Counted from the stretch's first letter, positions 17,524 to 26,401 are shown. The stretch: DNA of 64,000 bases from Synechococcales cyanobacterium bin31.maxbin.ball.101 (GCA_013298165.1 JAAFJU010000006.1:1-64000), one strand, 5' to 3'. Notes: generated from the letters alone by a model not told the origin. Made by a program: numbers and translations.

Positions 17524-18264
17524 TTAGGTCGGGTTGTCGAGTGATTCTGGATCAACTCCTAGCTCTCGTAACTTGGCAACCAGCCGTTCATTGCGTTGAC
17601 GTTCAGCTTCAGCGCTTTCCTCTGGCGTCGGTACCAGTACGCCATCCGCCGTGAAAAACCGCAACGTCTCTGCGTGAATTCCTAGAAATAGCCCTAACTG
17701 TTGACTCCAGAGATGGCCTAATTCATTGGGTGGGAGTTCCTCATACTGACCATCCACCAGATGAAATCCCTTGAATTCGTAGCTAGCGGGATCAAACCAG
17801 AAATAGTCTAGGGTGCGGAAAACATTGGCATACAGGGTCTTCTTGAAGCCCCGATCGGTCTTCGCGGTCGAATCAGACAGGAGTTCGATGATGACGTGGG
17901 GATACTGACCGTTTTCTTCCCAAATGACCCAGCTTTTACGAGGCCGTTTCTCTGCGCCCAACACGACAAAGAAATCAGGACCGCGAAAATCTTCGGATTT
18001 TTTTTGATTTGGACTGTAATAAACGGTCAGGTTTCCGGCGGCGAAGTAATCCGTGCGGTCTTTCCAGAGCCAATCAAGGCATTTCAGCAAAAGCAGGAGT
18101 TGCTGGAGGTGAAGGGAGCTTTCCAAGGGAGGTTCATCACTATATAGATCACCCGGTGGGAAGACAATATCCTCGTCGGGCTGGACGGCATCCAACAACA
18201 AACTCTCGGCTGGCTCTAGGACATCCGATCGGGTTTCAGTAGATTTGGTCGCGACAATGGACAT
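17524..18264 (-). CDS. Uma2-family (DUF820) putative endonuclease
   Basis: PD-(D/E)XK-fold family that is very abundant in cyanobacteria, with unknown targets. Characteristic pieces are AGNLTVYYSPNQ, RGPDFFVVLGAEKRPRKSWVIWEE with the catalytic-type Asp, and PHVIIELLSDST with the Glu. The C-terminal extension is charged (ESAEAERQRNERLVAKLRELGVDPESL), matching the coiled tail common in this family. 246 residues. A deleted relative lies at 40901-41142. Confidence 0.88.
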   Translation of the reverse strand: MSIVATKSTETRSDVLEPAESLLLDAVQPDEDIVFPPGDLYSDEPPLESSLHLQQLLLLLKCLDWLWKDRTDYFAAGNLTVYYSPNQKKSEDFRGPDFFVVLGAEKRPRKSWVIWEENGQYPHVIIELLSDSTAKTDRGFKKTLYANVFRTLDYFWFDPASYEFKGFHLVDGQYEELPPNELGHLWSQQLGLFLGIHAETLRFFTADGVLVPTPEESAEAERQRNERLVAKLRELGVDPESLDNPT

Positions 18265-18304
18265 TATTGAGTCCCTCTCGGCTTATGAGTATTGTTCTAT
18301 TGTA

Positions 18305-18411
18305 GGGCTTCGACTTCGCTCAGCCCACGACATGCGAAGTTGAGGGCTGAGCCGGAGTTGGAAATATCAGCGGAGTCGGAAATATCAGAGTTTGAGGGCT
18401 GAGCGGAGTCG
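18305..18411. repeat. Three copies of the GGGCTTCGACTCC dyad repeat
   Basis: A near-consensus copy at 18305-18326, a decayed inverted copy at about 18343-18360 and a shortened one at 18396-18411. A short GGAAATATCAG unit is repeated in between. They lie between the Uma2 and TIGR03279 genes. Confidence 0.75.
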
Positions 18412-18440
18412 TAGTTTACGTCCGCAAGGACTAGCCCGAC

Positions 18441-19787
18441 TTAAACACCGATCGCCGCTCCTTCGTCCAAGTCCCCACAGGCATCCACTAGACCATCTAC
18501 TCCATCCACAATCCAAATCTTCGTCCCCAATTCTGCGGCCACGGCTTCCACGGTCATGTCGTCTAAAAATAAAGTTGAATGAAGCTTAATCATCAACGAA
18601 GGCAGCAGAATTCCATCGCCCAGATCTTTGCCCTTTAGTGCCGCCACAATATCTTGACCTGTAATCAATCCTGTTACAGAGATTTCCTGACCCCAATAGT
18701 TGCTATTCAAAGCGGCTAAGGTGATGTGCAGGTTTTCGACTTGGTTGAGCCGATCGACGATCGGTTTAAATGCATGTTCGACGGCGTTACCGACGATCCA
18801 GGTTAATCGGGTGGGTTGGGGCAGGGCGATCGGCAGATCGACCGCCGCTTCTTCAAATTCCTTGAGAAACAACCGAATGGAACCCACGCCGTTGCCGATT
18901 TGAGGATAGTCTTCGTAATGTTTTTCGACGGGGATCGGTTGCTGGGCGATTAGAAACCATTCGTCCGCCAGCCAAGCAAAGGTGGAACCGTGGGTCTTTT
19001 GAAAGGTTTTTTGGAGCGCTTGGACTTGGGCGATCGTCTCCGTTGCTTTTTCCCGCGAGACCGGAACCAAGGCATCTTCATCCGGCCGAAAGCGCGTCAA
19101 TCCCACGGGCACCACTGCCGCTGAGATCACCGCCGGAAATTCGCCTTGATGGAACTTCGCTAAGTCTTCCAAGGTTTTGGTCAATTGTTCGCCGTCGTTA
19201 ATACCGGGGCAGACAACCACTTGGGCGTGAATTTGCAATTGGTGATCTTGAAACCATTGAAGCTGTTGTAAAAGTAACCCTGCGCGGGGATTCTTGAGTA
19301 AGCGCGATCGGACCTCAGCATCCGTGGCATGAACCGAGACGTAGAGCGGCGACAACCGCATGGCAGCAATGCGATCCCATTCGCGATCGGGCAAATTAGT
19401 CAGGGTCAAATAACTGCCATAGAGAAAGCTAAGGCGATAGTCATCATCTTTGAAGTACAGGCTTTCGCGTTTTCCGGGGGGTTGCTGGTCGATAAAGCAA
19501 AAGGGACAGCGGTTCGTACATTGAATCAACGCATCAAACAGCGCCGTCTCAAACTCCAATCCCAAATCTTCGTCGTAGTCCTTTTCGATTTCAACGGTAT
19601 GCTTGCGGCCCTTGTCGTCGAGGACTTCGAGTTCTAAAAATTCATCGGCACAGAAGAACTGATAATCAATCAAATCTCTGGGCTGTTGACCATTGACCGA
19701 GACGATCGCATCTCCAATCCCAAACCCAATCTCTTCTGCGATCGACTCTGGCAGGACGCGAGAAATTTTTGCGGGTTGGAGGCTCAT
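18441..19787 (-). CDS. TIGR03279-type PDZ/radical-SAM-like/DUF512 protein
   Basis: 448 residues. An N-terminal PDZ-like domain (about 1-70: ISRVLPESIAEEIGFGIGD) is followed by a radical-SAM-like segment with the cysteine cluster CTNRCPFCFIDQ (about residue 90) and YFKDDDYRLSFLYGSYLTLTNL. A C-terminal DUF512 domain follows. The family is nearly universal in cyanobacteria and was annotated as a putative FeS oxidoreductase; the reaction is unknown. The Cys spacing (CxxxCxxC) fits binding of a 4Fe-4S cluster. Confidence 0.88.
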   Translation of the reverse strand: MSLQPAKISRVLPESIAEEIGFGIGDAIVSVNGQQPRDLIDYQFFCADEFLELEVLDDKGRKHTVEIEKDYDEDLGLEFETALFDALIQCTNRCPFCFIDQQPPGKRESLYFKDDDYRLSFLYGSYLTLTNLPDREWDRIAAMRLSPLYVSVHATDAEVRSRLLKNPRAGLLLQQLQWFQDHQLQIHAQVVVCPGINDGEQLTKTLEDLAKFHQGEFPAVISAAVVPVGLTRFRPDEDALVPVSREKATETIAQVQALQKTFQKTHGSTFAWLADEWFLIAQQPIPVEKHYEDYPQIGNGVGSIRLFLKEFEEAAVDLPIALPQPTRLTWIVGNAVEHAFKPIVDRLNQVENLHITLAALNSNYWGQEISVTGLITGQDIVAALKGKDLGDGILLPSLMIKLHSTLFLDDMTVEAVAAELGTKIWIVDGVDGLVDACGDLDEGAAIGV

Positions 19788-19945
19788 GACAGTGTCGGCT
19801 GATAAGGGAACAAGTTGCGATCGCGATTTACGATCAAAGTCGATCGCAGCCTACTAGTGTATCAAACTCACTCCATGAGAAGGTGATTGAGAGGGATTTG
19901 TTCTATTATGAGAAACATAGAGATTGGTGAAACACCCTCAAACAT

Positions 19946-20146
19946 ATGAGTAACGTACAAGAGCTTGAACGCGCTGTCAGACAGTTATCTTCAGAAGAAT
20001 TAACAGCTTTCCGAGTCTGGTTCGCAGAGTTTGACGCTGAGGTTTGGGACCGTGAGTTTGAGGAGGATGTTGCGGCAGGTCGGCTGAACGCTCTGGCTGA
20101 ACGAGCATTACAACATCTCAGTGCTGGACGTTGTACAGACCTATGA
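19946..20146 (+). CDS. Small antitoxin-like protein paired with a RelE/ParE toxin
   Basis: 66 residues (MSNVQELERAVRQLSSEEL...), acidic and helical, like the short antitoxins that precede RelE/ParE toxins in cyanobacteria. Its TGA overlaps the ATG of the next gene (ATGA at 20143-20146), the usual toxin-antitoxin coupling. No DNA-binding motif is evident. Confidence 0.75.
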   Translation: MSNVQELERAVRQLSSEELTAFRVWFAEFDAEVWDREFEEDVAAGRLNALAERALQHLSAGRCTDL

Positions 20147-20400
20147 GGCACCGCGCGACTCCAGACTTCTGGTACTCCTATCGACAATTACCAGTCGAGA
20201 TTCAAGAATTAGCCGATCGGTGTTACTCCGTTTTGAAGCAGGATTCTCGACATCCATCGCTACACTTCAAAAAGGTAACGCCCTTTTGGTCAGTACGAAT
20301 TGGGATTCACTATCGGGCTTTAGCGATCGAAGAAGACGGTGACATGGCATGGTTTTGGATTGGGTCTCATGCGGATTACGATCGGCTATTGCGAGGATAA
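20143..20400 (+). CDS. RelE/ParE-superfamily toxin
   Basis: 85 residues from ATG 20143. The fold-typical order is present: an N-terminal helix segment (PDFWYSYRQLPVEIQELADRCYSVLK), HPSLHFKKVTPFWSVRIGIHYRALA and the C-terminal WFWIGSHADYDRLL. The ending GSHADYDRL is the hallmark of the HigB/RelE-like mRNA-interferase group. It is translationally coupled to the antitoxin-like gene. A 12-nt longer form from a TTG is possible but less likely. Confidence 0.85.
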   Translation: MRHRATPDFWYSYRQLPVEIQELADRCYSVLKQDSRHPSLHFKKVTPFWSVRIGIHYRALAIEEDGDMAWFWIGSHADYDRLLRG

Positions 20401-20440
20401 TCTCGATCGCTATTTCCACAGTATAGCCCTCACGAAGCGC

Positions 20441-20926
20441 CTAATCTGGCAAAAATTCAACATTCAAAACATCCTCGATCGCATAGGCACAAAGCGCAGG
20501 AAACAGGTCGATCGCCTGTCCAGTCTCCGCCTCAGCTTGCAATCGCGCATCCTGATAACATTCATCGAGAGACGCTTCTAAAACCGATCGTAAGCTCGGA
20601 CTCGATGTCAACAATTTCCGAATGCGCGTCCGTTGTTCAATTAACGTTCCCCGCCAACTGCCAGACCGCATTTCTGGCTGAAACTGCCACTTGAGTAAAT
20701 GCATCAACAACACCGTCAATCGGCTTTCCAATGCACGACGATCGCTCCGTCCCAAGCTCTCCACCTCATCTAATAAATTCTCTAAATCCAACGCCTCAAA
20801 ATTGCGCGATCGGAGTGCTGCCGCCATCGCCTGAGTCCAAAGGTAAAAATCCTGCTCATACAAATCAGACTGATTTGAAAAAGATTCGGGAGAGCGCAGT
20901 TGTTCAAGCACGATCGACTTCTCCAA
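20441..20926 (-). CDS. DUF29 family protein
   Basis: 161 residues. The family pattern is clear: LYEQDFYLWTQAMAAALRSRNFEALDLENLLDEVESLGRSDRRALESRL near the N-terminus, then LLKWQFQPEMRSGSWRGTLIEQR and a C-terminal YQDAR...FPALCAYAIEDVLN. DUF29 is common and multi-copy in cyanobacteria, often next to toxin-antitoxin genes as here; its function is unknown. Confidence 0.9.
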   Translation of the reverse strand: MEKSIVLEQLRSPESFSNQSDLYEQDFYLWTQAMAAALRSRNFEALDLENLLDEVESLGRSDRRALESRLTVLLMHLLKWQFQPEMRSGSWRGTLIEQRTRIRKLLTSSPSLRSVLEASLDECYQDARLQAEAETGQAIDLFPALCAYAIEDVLNVEFLPD

Positions 20927-20933
20927 AGATTTA

Positions 20934-21003
20934 GAATGTTGAATTATGAATGTTGAATTATAAATGTTGAATTATGAATTCTCAATTCAACATTCATAAT
21001 TCT
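20934..21003. repeat. 14-bp tandem repeat followed by its inverted copy
   Basis: Three units of GAATGTTGAATTAT (20934-20975, the third with AAATG). They are followed by a reverse-complement stretch (AATTCAACATTCATAATTC, about 20983-21001). Together they can fold into a long AT-rich hairpin just past the sbtB stop, and may act as its 3' end structure. Confidence 0.85.
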
Positions 21004-21007
21004 CAAT

Positions 21008-21340
21008 TTACCAGTTCGGTCCACTATGCATCAACCACTTCGCCTCTGAACTCAAACAAACGCCACCATAACGCTGCAAAATGGGGCGCATTGCGTTCAT
21101 GACTTGTTTTTCCTGTTCATCATCACAGACGGCTAGCACATAATCATTGCAGGCTCCATCGAGATCAATGTCACAGGCCGTCGTACCCCGATCGCCCTTG
21201 CCACTGACATTTCGCAAAATGCTGTAACCCTTAACATGTAACGAATCCAGCATTTCCAAAACCTTCCGCAACTCCACAGAAGGCGTAATAATTTCAATGC
21301 GTCTGACGATTTTTAATTGAACTTCGATCGGTTCTGACAT
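21008..21340 (-). CDS. sbtB: SbtB, PII-like regulator of the bicarbonate transporter
   Basis: 110 residues with a PII/GlnB-like ferredoxin fold. The loop sequence VSGKGDRGTTACDIDLDGA and the short C-terminus match SbtB. SbtB binds adenine nucleotides (including cAMP) and controls SbtA. It lacks the C-terminal CGPxGC redox loop known from some SbtB proteins; here the end is HSGPNW. It starts 6 nt after sbtA. Confidence 0.9.
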   Translation of the reverse strand: MSEPIEVQLKIVRRIEIITPSVELRKVLEMLDSLHVKGYSILRNVSGKGDRGTTACDIDLDGACNDYVLAVCDDEQEKQVMNAMRPILQRYGGVCLSSEAKWLMHSGPNW

Positions 21341-21346
21341 GATGAC

Positions 21347-22321
21347 CTATCCCCAGATTTTTTTAATAACTTCAAAGTAAATGGGAATTCCCACCACAAT
21401 ATTGAACGGAAACGTCAATGCCAACGCCATGGAAATGTACAAACTAGGATTCGCCTCAGGCACCGACATCCGCATCGCCGCCGGAACCGCAATATAGGAT
21501 GCACTGGCACAGAGGACCGCAAACAGCAATGCATTTCCCTGGGACATCTCAATCACCGCCGCACAGAAAATTCCCAGTAGCGCATTGAAAATTGGCATGA
21601 AGATCGAAAACGCAATGGGAAATGCCCCCGCCCGTTTTAGATCGCCAATTCGTTGCGCTGATACCAATCCCATGTCCAACAGGAAAAACACCAACACCCC
21701 GTAGAACATATCCTCCACGAAAGGCTTCATCTTAATCCAGCCCGCCTCTCCCGTCCAATAACCCGCCCCTAAGCTGATCATTAGCAGAAAAACCGACCCG
21801 TTTAAAAACGCTTCCCGCAGTACATTGCCCCAAGAAAACTCAGGATCGTCTGGCTTCCTTTTTGCATAAATTCGCACCAACAGCAGTCCCACAATAATGG
21901 CTGGAGACTCCATCAACGCCAATGCCGCAATCATGTGCCCGCCGTAGTCAATCTCCAGCTTACTGAGGAACGAGGTCGCCGTTACAAAGGTCACAGCACT
22001 GATGGATCCATAGGTTGCCGCGATCGCCGCTGCATTGTAGGTATCAAACTTCAGGCGCAGCACTAAAAATGCGTACACAGGCACCAGACAGGCCATTGCC
22101 ACCGAGGTCAAGAGTGTCAGTACAATCTCGGGTGTAAAGCCACTTTCCATGATTTCATGACCGCCTTTGAAGCCGATCGCCATCAGAAGATAGAGCGAAA
22201 ACAGCTTTGGGAGCGGCTTAGGAATCTCCAGGTCCGATTTCACTAATGTGGCGATCATTCCACCAAAGAAGAACAAAACCGGAGGATTCAGAATATTGAG
22301 CAGAATGGAACTCGAATTCAT
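21347..22321 (-). CDS. sbtA: SbtA, sodium-dependent bicarbonate transporter
   Basis: High-affinity Na+/HCO3- symporter of the CO2-concentrating mechanism in the plasma membrane. 324 residues with about ten membrane helices. The inverted-repeat transporter features include FFGGMIATLVKSDLEIPKPLPKLFSLYLLMAIGFKGG in the first half and LAAVLCASASYIAVPAAMR-like sequence in the second. It is in an operon with sbtB. The 125-bp upstream gap holds GATA/TATC half-sites of the kind LysR regulators bind, but I cannot assign an operator. Confidence 0.93.
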   Translation of the reverse strand: MNSSSILLNILNPPVLFFFGGMIATLVKSDLEIPKPLPKLFSLYLLMAIGFKGGHEIMESGFTPEIVLTLLTSVAMACLVPVYAFLVLRLKFDTYNAAAIAATYGSISAVTFVTATSFLSKLEIDYGGHMIAALALMESPAIIVGLLLVRIYAKRKPDDPEFSWGNVLREAFLNGSVFLLMISLGAGYWTGEAGWIKMKPFVEDMFYGVLVFFLLDMGLVSAQRIGDLKRAGAFPIAFSIFMPIFNALLGIFCAAVIEMSQGNALLFAVLCASASYIAVPAAMRMSVPEANPSLYISMALALTFPFNIVVGIPIYFEVIKKIWG

Positions 22322-22446
22322 CGAACAAACCCTTAACGCAAAACAGAGGGAGAACCCACTGAATCCTATCAGTGGAACGATCGACCCCTTGCCTTGCAGA
22401 GGTATAAATTGATAGTTCTTATCGTTTAGTTTCTATTCTTCACTCA

Positions 22447-23010
22447 CTAGTCTTCACTCATCGACAACCGCCCCCGCCGCTTCCGGGCCTCCATCGCCCG
22501 CTCCAGCATCGTCAACAGCCCCGGCGACTCATTCTCAAGCTGAAGCAAAAACCGCTCCCCCTCTTCCACATCTCCCGGATCTTCCCCAGTCTCCATAACC
22601 GTCTGTAAGCGCGGCAGGGCGAGTTCATCCACGAGTTGAACCAAGCTGTAGAGGCAGCGGTTGAACTGCCGCTCGGTCAGGAGCGCATCTTCTAGGGGAA
22701 ACTCGATAATGGCCCGAATCTCGCCATCGGAGGGATCGTACTCCCATTGCAGCATCTTGGTTTCCCAGGAAATGCAGAGCATGGTCTGAAGAATGGCCGT
22801 CTTGTGGGGATGGTCTTTCACATCGGTTAAGACGCGAGGCGCATAGATTTCAAAGAACTCGCCCTCTTCGTCCAACTGAATCACAATTAAAAACTGATCC
22901 AAATTTTCCGCATACACCCCTGTGATGATGCGATTTTCATCGGCTTCTACTCGATATTTCCAGCCCTTTTTGTCCAAGTAGCCTTTGATTTGGTCGAGAG
23001 TTGCTGCCAT
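22447..23010 (-). CDS. YbjN-like (CesT-fold) protein, function unknown
   Basis: 187 residues, acidic and soluble. The first half (IKGYLDKKGWKYRVEADENRIITGVYAENLDQFLIVIQLDEEGEFFEIYAP) resembles the YbjN/type-III-secretion-chaperone-like fold. The tail is Glu/Arg-rich (ERAMEARKRRGRLSMSED). Cyanobacteria keep such proteins widely; the partner is unknown. It is transcribed alone, between coaE and sbtA. Confidence 0.7.
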   Translation of the reverse strand: MAATLDQIKGYLDKKGWKYRVEADENRIITGVYAENLDQFLIVIQLDEEGEFFEIYAPRVLTDVKDHPHKTAILQTMLCISWETKMLQWEYDPSDGEIRAIIEFPLEDALLTERQFNRCLYSLVQLVDELALPRLQTVMETGEDPGDVEEGERFLLQLENESPGLLTMLERAMEARKRRGRLSMSED

Positions 23011-23099
23011 GGTGTGTGATTCCTGTCCATTCAGTTTAGAAGAAGCGCCAGTTTTGATGGGCGCAAAATGACTCTGGAATATAGTAACCCTAATCCGCT

Positions 23100-23699
23100 T
23101 TAACGGAATTCATGATTGTGCCAGAGCGCTTGGGCGATTTGTTCATAAAGGTGCTCAACCGGGCCAGAATTGTCCAAAACAACATCCGCCCGATCGCACT
23201 TCACTTGAATGTCCCACTGCGCCAAAATCCGCGCCTCCGCTTCTTCTCGCGTCAATGAAGACCGATCGCACAGCCGTTGAAGTTGCTGATCCCGAGGGCA
23301 GTATATCACCCAGATTTCGTCCACCTGTTCGGTCATTGCGGTCTCAAACAGTAGGGGCACTACCCAAATAATGGGCCGATCCTCTTGAGAAAAGGTCACA
23401 GTATCGGCCTGCATCCGACGCCGCACTTCAGGATGAATCTGGTTTTCGAGCCAGGTACGTTCAGTTGTATCCGCAAACACAATTCGACCTAGCGCTGCTC
23501 GATCGAGTTGACCATCTGGCAACAAAAGTTCGGATCCATAACGGTCCACGATCGCCTCTAGTACCGGGCTTCCGATCGCCACCGCCTCCCGCGCATAGAC
23601 ATCCGCATCCAATACCTTGAGTCCATGGTGCGATTCTAGACGCTGGGACACCGTCGTCTTCCCCATAGCAATCCCACCCGTGATTCCAATAATTGTCAC
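23100..23699 (-). CDS. coaE: Dephospho-CoA kinase
   Basis: Last step of coenzyme A synthesis. The P-loop is GITGGIAMGKTTVSQRL (about residues 4-20). Other family motifs are LDADVYAREAV, IHPEVRRRM and VPLLFETAMTEQVDEIWVIYCP. 199 residues, standard. It lies 20 bp after mntB and may be read through from the mnt operon. Confidence 0.94.
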   Translation of the reverse strand: MTIIGITGGIAMGKTTVSQRLESHHGLKVLDADVYAREAVAIGSPVLEAIVDRYGSELLLPDGQLDRAALGRIVFADTTERTWLENQIHPEVRRRMQADTVTFSQEDRPIIWVVPLLFETAMTEQVDEIWVIYCPRDQQLQRLCDRSSLTREEAEARILAQWDIQVKCDRADVVLDNSGPVEHLYEQIAQALWHNHEFR

Positions 23700-23719
23700 A
23701 AGCTACCCTCGCAAAATCT

Positions 23720-24616
23720 TCACTCAAAGCCCCCAGAATTGGGGGTTGGGGGCGGTTCGATCGGGGCTTTACGGGCCGATCGGGTGGCCAGCAGTCCATA
23801 CTTCGGAGCCACCACCATCGCCACACAAAACAATAGGGTTTGCAGCACCACAATACAGCCGCCCGTTGAACCATCAATAAAATAGCTCAAATAGGTCCCC
23901 ACCACACTGGAAAACACCCCCGACGCCATCGCAATCCACACCATCCGATCGAACTGATCCGTCAACAAATATGCCGTTGCTCCTGGCGTCACTAACATCG
24001 CCACCACTAAAATTACGCCTACGGTTTGCAATCCTGCTACTGCTGTTAGAGACAGCAACGATAGCAATACATAATGCAACAATCCAGTATTCAAACCGAT
24101 CGATCGCGCATGGGTCGAATCAAAACAAAATAGAACTAAATCTTTTCTAAGTAGCGCTAAAACCGACAGAGTGATCACGCTAATCACAACGGTTTGAATA
24201 ATGTCTCCATCAGAGATTCCCAACACGTTACCAAACAGAATATGCGGTAGATCGATCGTGCTTTTGGTCTTAGAGACCATCACCAGCCCCAACGCAAACA
24301 ATCCCGTGAAGACAACCCCAATCACCGTATCTTCCTTAATCCGCGTCTTCGATTGAATAAATCCGATCGCTGCCACAGAACCCACGCCAAACACAAAGGC
24401 TCCGATCGCTAATGGAATACTGAGCAGATAAGCCACCACCACTCCTGGCATTACCGCATGGGACACCGCATCCCCCATCAACGCCCAACCCTTCAGGGTC
24501 ATATAACAAGACAATGCCGAACAAACTAATCCCACAAGGGCACTGACTGCGATCGCCTTGAGCATAAATTCATGCTGCAACGGCGCTAATAAATCTGGTA
24601 TCAGTAACAATTCCAC
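23720..24616 (-). CDS. mntB: Manganese/zinc ABC transporter permease (MntB-like)
   Basis: ABC-3 family integral membrane permease, 298 residues with about eight helices. The typical KGWALMGDAVSHAVMPGVVVAYLL lies near the N-terminus. It completes a three-gene uptake operon (binding protein, ATPase, permease) in the same order as mntCAB. Its 3' end carries a CCCCCAGAATTGGGGG hairpin-forming stretch near 23730-23750. Confidence 0.9.
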   Translation of the reverse strand: MELLLIPDLLAPLQHEFMLKAIAVSALVGLVCSALSCYMTLKGWALMGDAVSHAVMPGVVVAYLLSIPLAIGAFVFGVGSVAAIGFIQSKTRIKEDTVIGVVFTGLFALGLVMVSKTKSTIDLPHILFGNVLGISDGDIIQTVVISVITLSVLALLRKDLVLFCFDSTHARSIGLNTGLLHYVLLSLLSLTAVAGLQTVGVILVVAMLVTPGATAYLLTDQFDRMVWIAMASGVFSSVVGTYLSYFIDGSTGGCIVVLQTLLFCVAMVVAPKYGLLATRSARKAPIEPPPTPNSGGFE

Positions 24617-24620
24617 TCGC

Positions 24621-25358
24621 CTATCCTCCCTTCAATCCCTGCATAGAACCCCCAAAGGTTCGCGACAGATTCTCTTCAGTGAAGACTTCAGAGGTTTCCC
24701 CATAGGCTAGGATGCTGCGATTAATCAACACGACTTGATCACAGAAGGTGGTAATCGACGACAAATCATGGGTCGAAATCAAAATAGTATGGCCCGCATC
24801 CCGCAGATCCATGAGCAAATTAATCATCAGTTTTTCAGTTTTGATATCCACCCCTGCAAACGGTTCATCCAGTAACAGCACCGGACTTTGCTGAGCCAAT
24901 GCCCTGGCAAAGAATGCTCGTTTCTTTTGGCCACCGGAGAGTTCGCCGATTTGTCGATCGCACAAATCAGAGAGTTCAACCCGAGCCAAGCTTTCATGGA
25001 CAATCGCCCGATCGGAGGGCTTGGGCGATCGGAGCCAGTTCATATAGCCGTAGCGCCCCATCATCACCACGTCTTCTACATTCACCGGGAAATTCCAATC
25101 GACATCTTCAGACTGCGGCACGTAGGCAATTTGACTGCGTTTTTGCGCAGATTTGACAGGCAATCCGTTCACAAGAACCTGACCTTCATCAGGCTTGACA
25201 AATCCCATGATGGCTTTGAACAGGGTGGATTTGCCTGCGCCGTTCATGCCGACGAGTCCGCAGATGGTGCCGGGGGAGAGCTGTAGGGAGGCGCGGTGGA
25301 GGGCGATTTTGCCGTGGTAGGCGATCGTGACGTTTTGGAGGTCTAGGGTGGGTTGCAT
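24621..25358 (-). CDS. mntA: Manganese/zinc ABC transporter ATP-binding protein (MntA-like)
   Basis: 245 residues. Walker A is GMNGAGKST, the Q-loop lies in VPQSEDVDW, the signature is ELSGGQKKR, Walker B is LLLDEPFAGVD and the H-loop is ISTHDLSS. All ATPase elements are intact. VPQSEDVDWNFPVNVEDVVMMGRYG is typical of Mn/Zn/Fe chelate transporters of the ABC-3 permease class. It is 4 bp from mntB and 7 bp from mntC. Confidence 0.92.
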   Translation of the reverse strand: MQPTLDLQNVTIAYHGKIALHRASLQLSPGTICGLVGMNGAGKSTLFKAIMGFVKPDEGQVLVNGLPVKSAQKRSQIAYVPQSEDVDWNFPVNVEDVVMMGRYGYMNWLRSPKPSDRAIVHESLARVELSDLCDRQIGELSGGQKKRAFFARALAQQSPVLLLDEPFAGVDIKTEKLMINLLMDLRDAGHTILISTHDLSSITTFCDQVVLINRSILAYGETSEVFTEENLSRTFGGSMQGLKGG

Positions 25359-25365
25359 GGTGGGT

Positions 25366-26328
25366 TTAGGGTTTTGGGGTGAGGGCTTGGAGAAGCTGGG
25401 TGATGTTGTGGTCGAGGAGTTGGAGGTAGGTGGGGGCAGGTCCCTCGGGAGGAGAGAGGGAGTCTACGTAGAAGGTTCCGGCGAAGGTGGCTCCTGATTC
25501 TTTGGCGACTTGGCGTTGGGCTTTGTCGTTGACGGTGCTTTCGCAGAATACTGCTGGGATTTGGTTGGTTTTGACGGCTTCGATCGTGCGGATGATTTGC
25601 TTGGGGGTGGCCTGTTGTTCGGAGTTGACGGCCCAGAGGTAATGTTCTTTTAGGCCGTAGTCTCGGGCGAGGTAGGGAAATGCGCCTTCGCAGGTGACGA
25701 GGTGACGTTTTGATTCGGGGAGTTTGGCGATCGTGGCTTTGAGGCGTTGGTCGAGCTTTTGAAGTTTTGCGCTATAAATAGCGGCGTTTTGTTTGTAGGT
25801 GATGGCGTTTTGGGGGTCGAGTTCGCTGAGAGCTTGGCGGGTGTTTTCGATATAGATTAAGGCGTTTTGGGGTGACATCCAGGCGTGGGGGTTGGGTTTG
25901 CCTTGGTAGGCATCTTCGGTGATGTCGATCGTTTTGACGCCTGTGCTGAGGGTTTTGCGGGAGACTTTGGGGAGATTGGTGTAGAAGCGATCGGCCCAGC
26001 GTTCGAGGTTGAGTCCATTGTCTAGGATCAGGTCAGCGTCTTTGGCCCGTTCGAGGTCGCTGGGGGTGGGTTCGTAGCTATGGATTTCGGCTCCAGGCTT
26101 GACGATCGAGGTGACGATCGCTTTATCGCCTGCGACGTTTTGCACGAGGTCCGCGAGGACGGTGAAGGTGGTGAGAATGACTTTCTTGTCCCTGGGCGTT
26201 TTGGTCACGCTGGCTGTACAGCTACTCAGCATCAGTCCAGCTAAACCGATGGAAACCACGGTGGAGATGGGCTTTCGGGGGAGACAACTGCGAATTTTGG
26301 CTGGAAGGTTGGGAGCGTTCAGTGCCAT
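25366..26328 (-). CDS. mntC: Manganese/zinc-binding lipoprotein of an ABC transporter (MntC-like)
   Basis: Cluster A-I solute-binding protein, 320 residues. A lipoprotein signal ends at LMLSSC (Cys about residue 37). Metal-ligand candidates are His in AEIHSYEP, His in NPHAWMSP, Glu in CEGAFPYLARDYG and Asp in YVDSLS. No His-rich loop of ZnuA type is present, which favours manganese, but zinc cannot be excluded. It leads the mntCAB operon. Three TTTCATAAT-type repeats lie just upstream. Confidence 0.88.
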   Translation of the reverse strand: MALNAPNLPAKIRSCLPRKPISTVVSIGLAGLMLSSCTASVTKTPRDKKVILTTFTVLADLVQNVAGDKAIVTSIVKPGAEIHSYEPTPSDLERAKDADLILDNGLNLERWADRFYTNLPKVSRKTLSTGVKTIDITEDAYQGKPNPHAWMSPQNALIYIENTRQALSELDPQNAITYKQNAAIYSAKLQKLDQRLKATIAKLPESKRHLVTCEGAFPYLARDYGLKEHYLWAVNSEQQATPKQIIRTIEAVKTNQIPAVFCESTVNDKAQRQVAKESGATFAGTFYVDSLSPPEGPAPTYLQLLDHNITQLLQALTPKP

Positions 26329-26336
26329 GAGGGACG

Positions 26337-26401
26337 TTTCATAATTGTCTCATTTTTCATAATCTAGCATAGTGATTCCAGAAAATGAAAGGATTATGAA
26401 A
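26337..26401 (-). promoter_or_regulatory. TTTCATAAT repeats upstream of mntC, candidate operator
   Basis: TTTCATAAT occurs at 26337-26345 and 26355-26363 (18 bp apart), and inverted (ATTATGAAA) at 26393-26401, all within 75 bp of the mntC start. The spacing suits a two-turn regulator site. Control by a metal-responsive regulator is inferred from position only. Confidence 0.45.
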
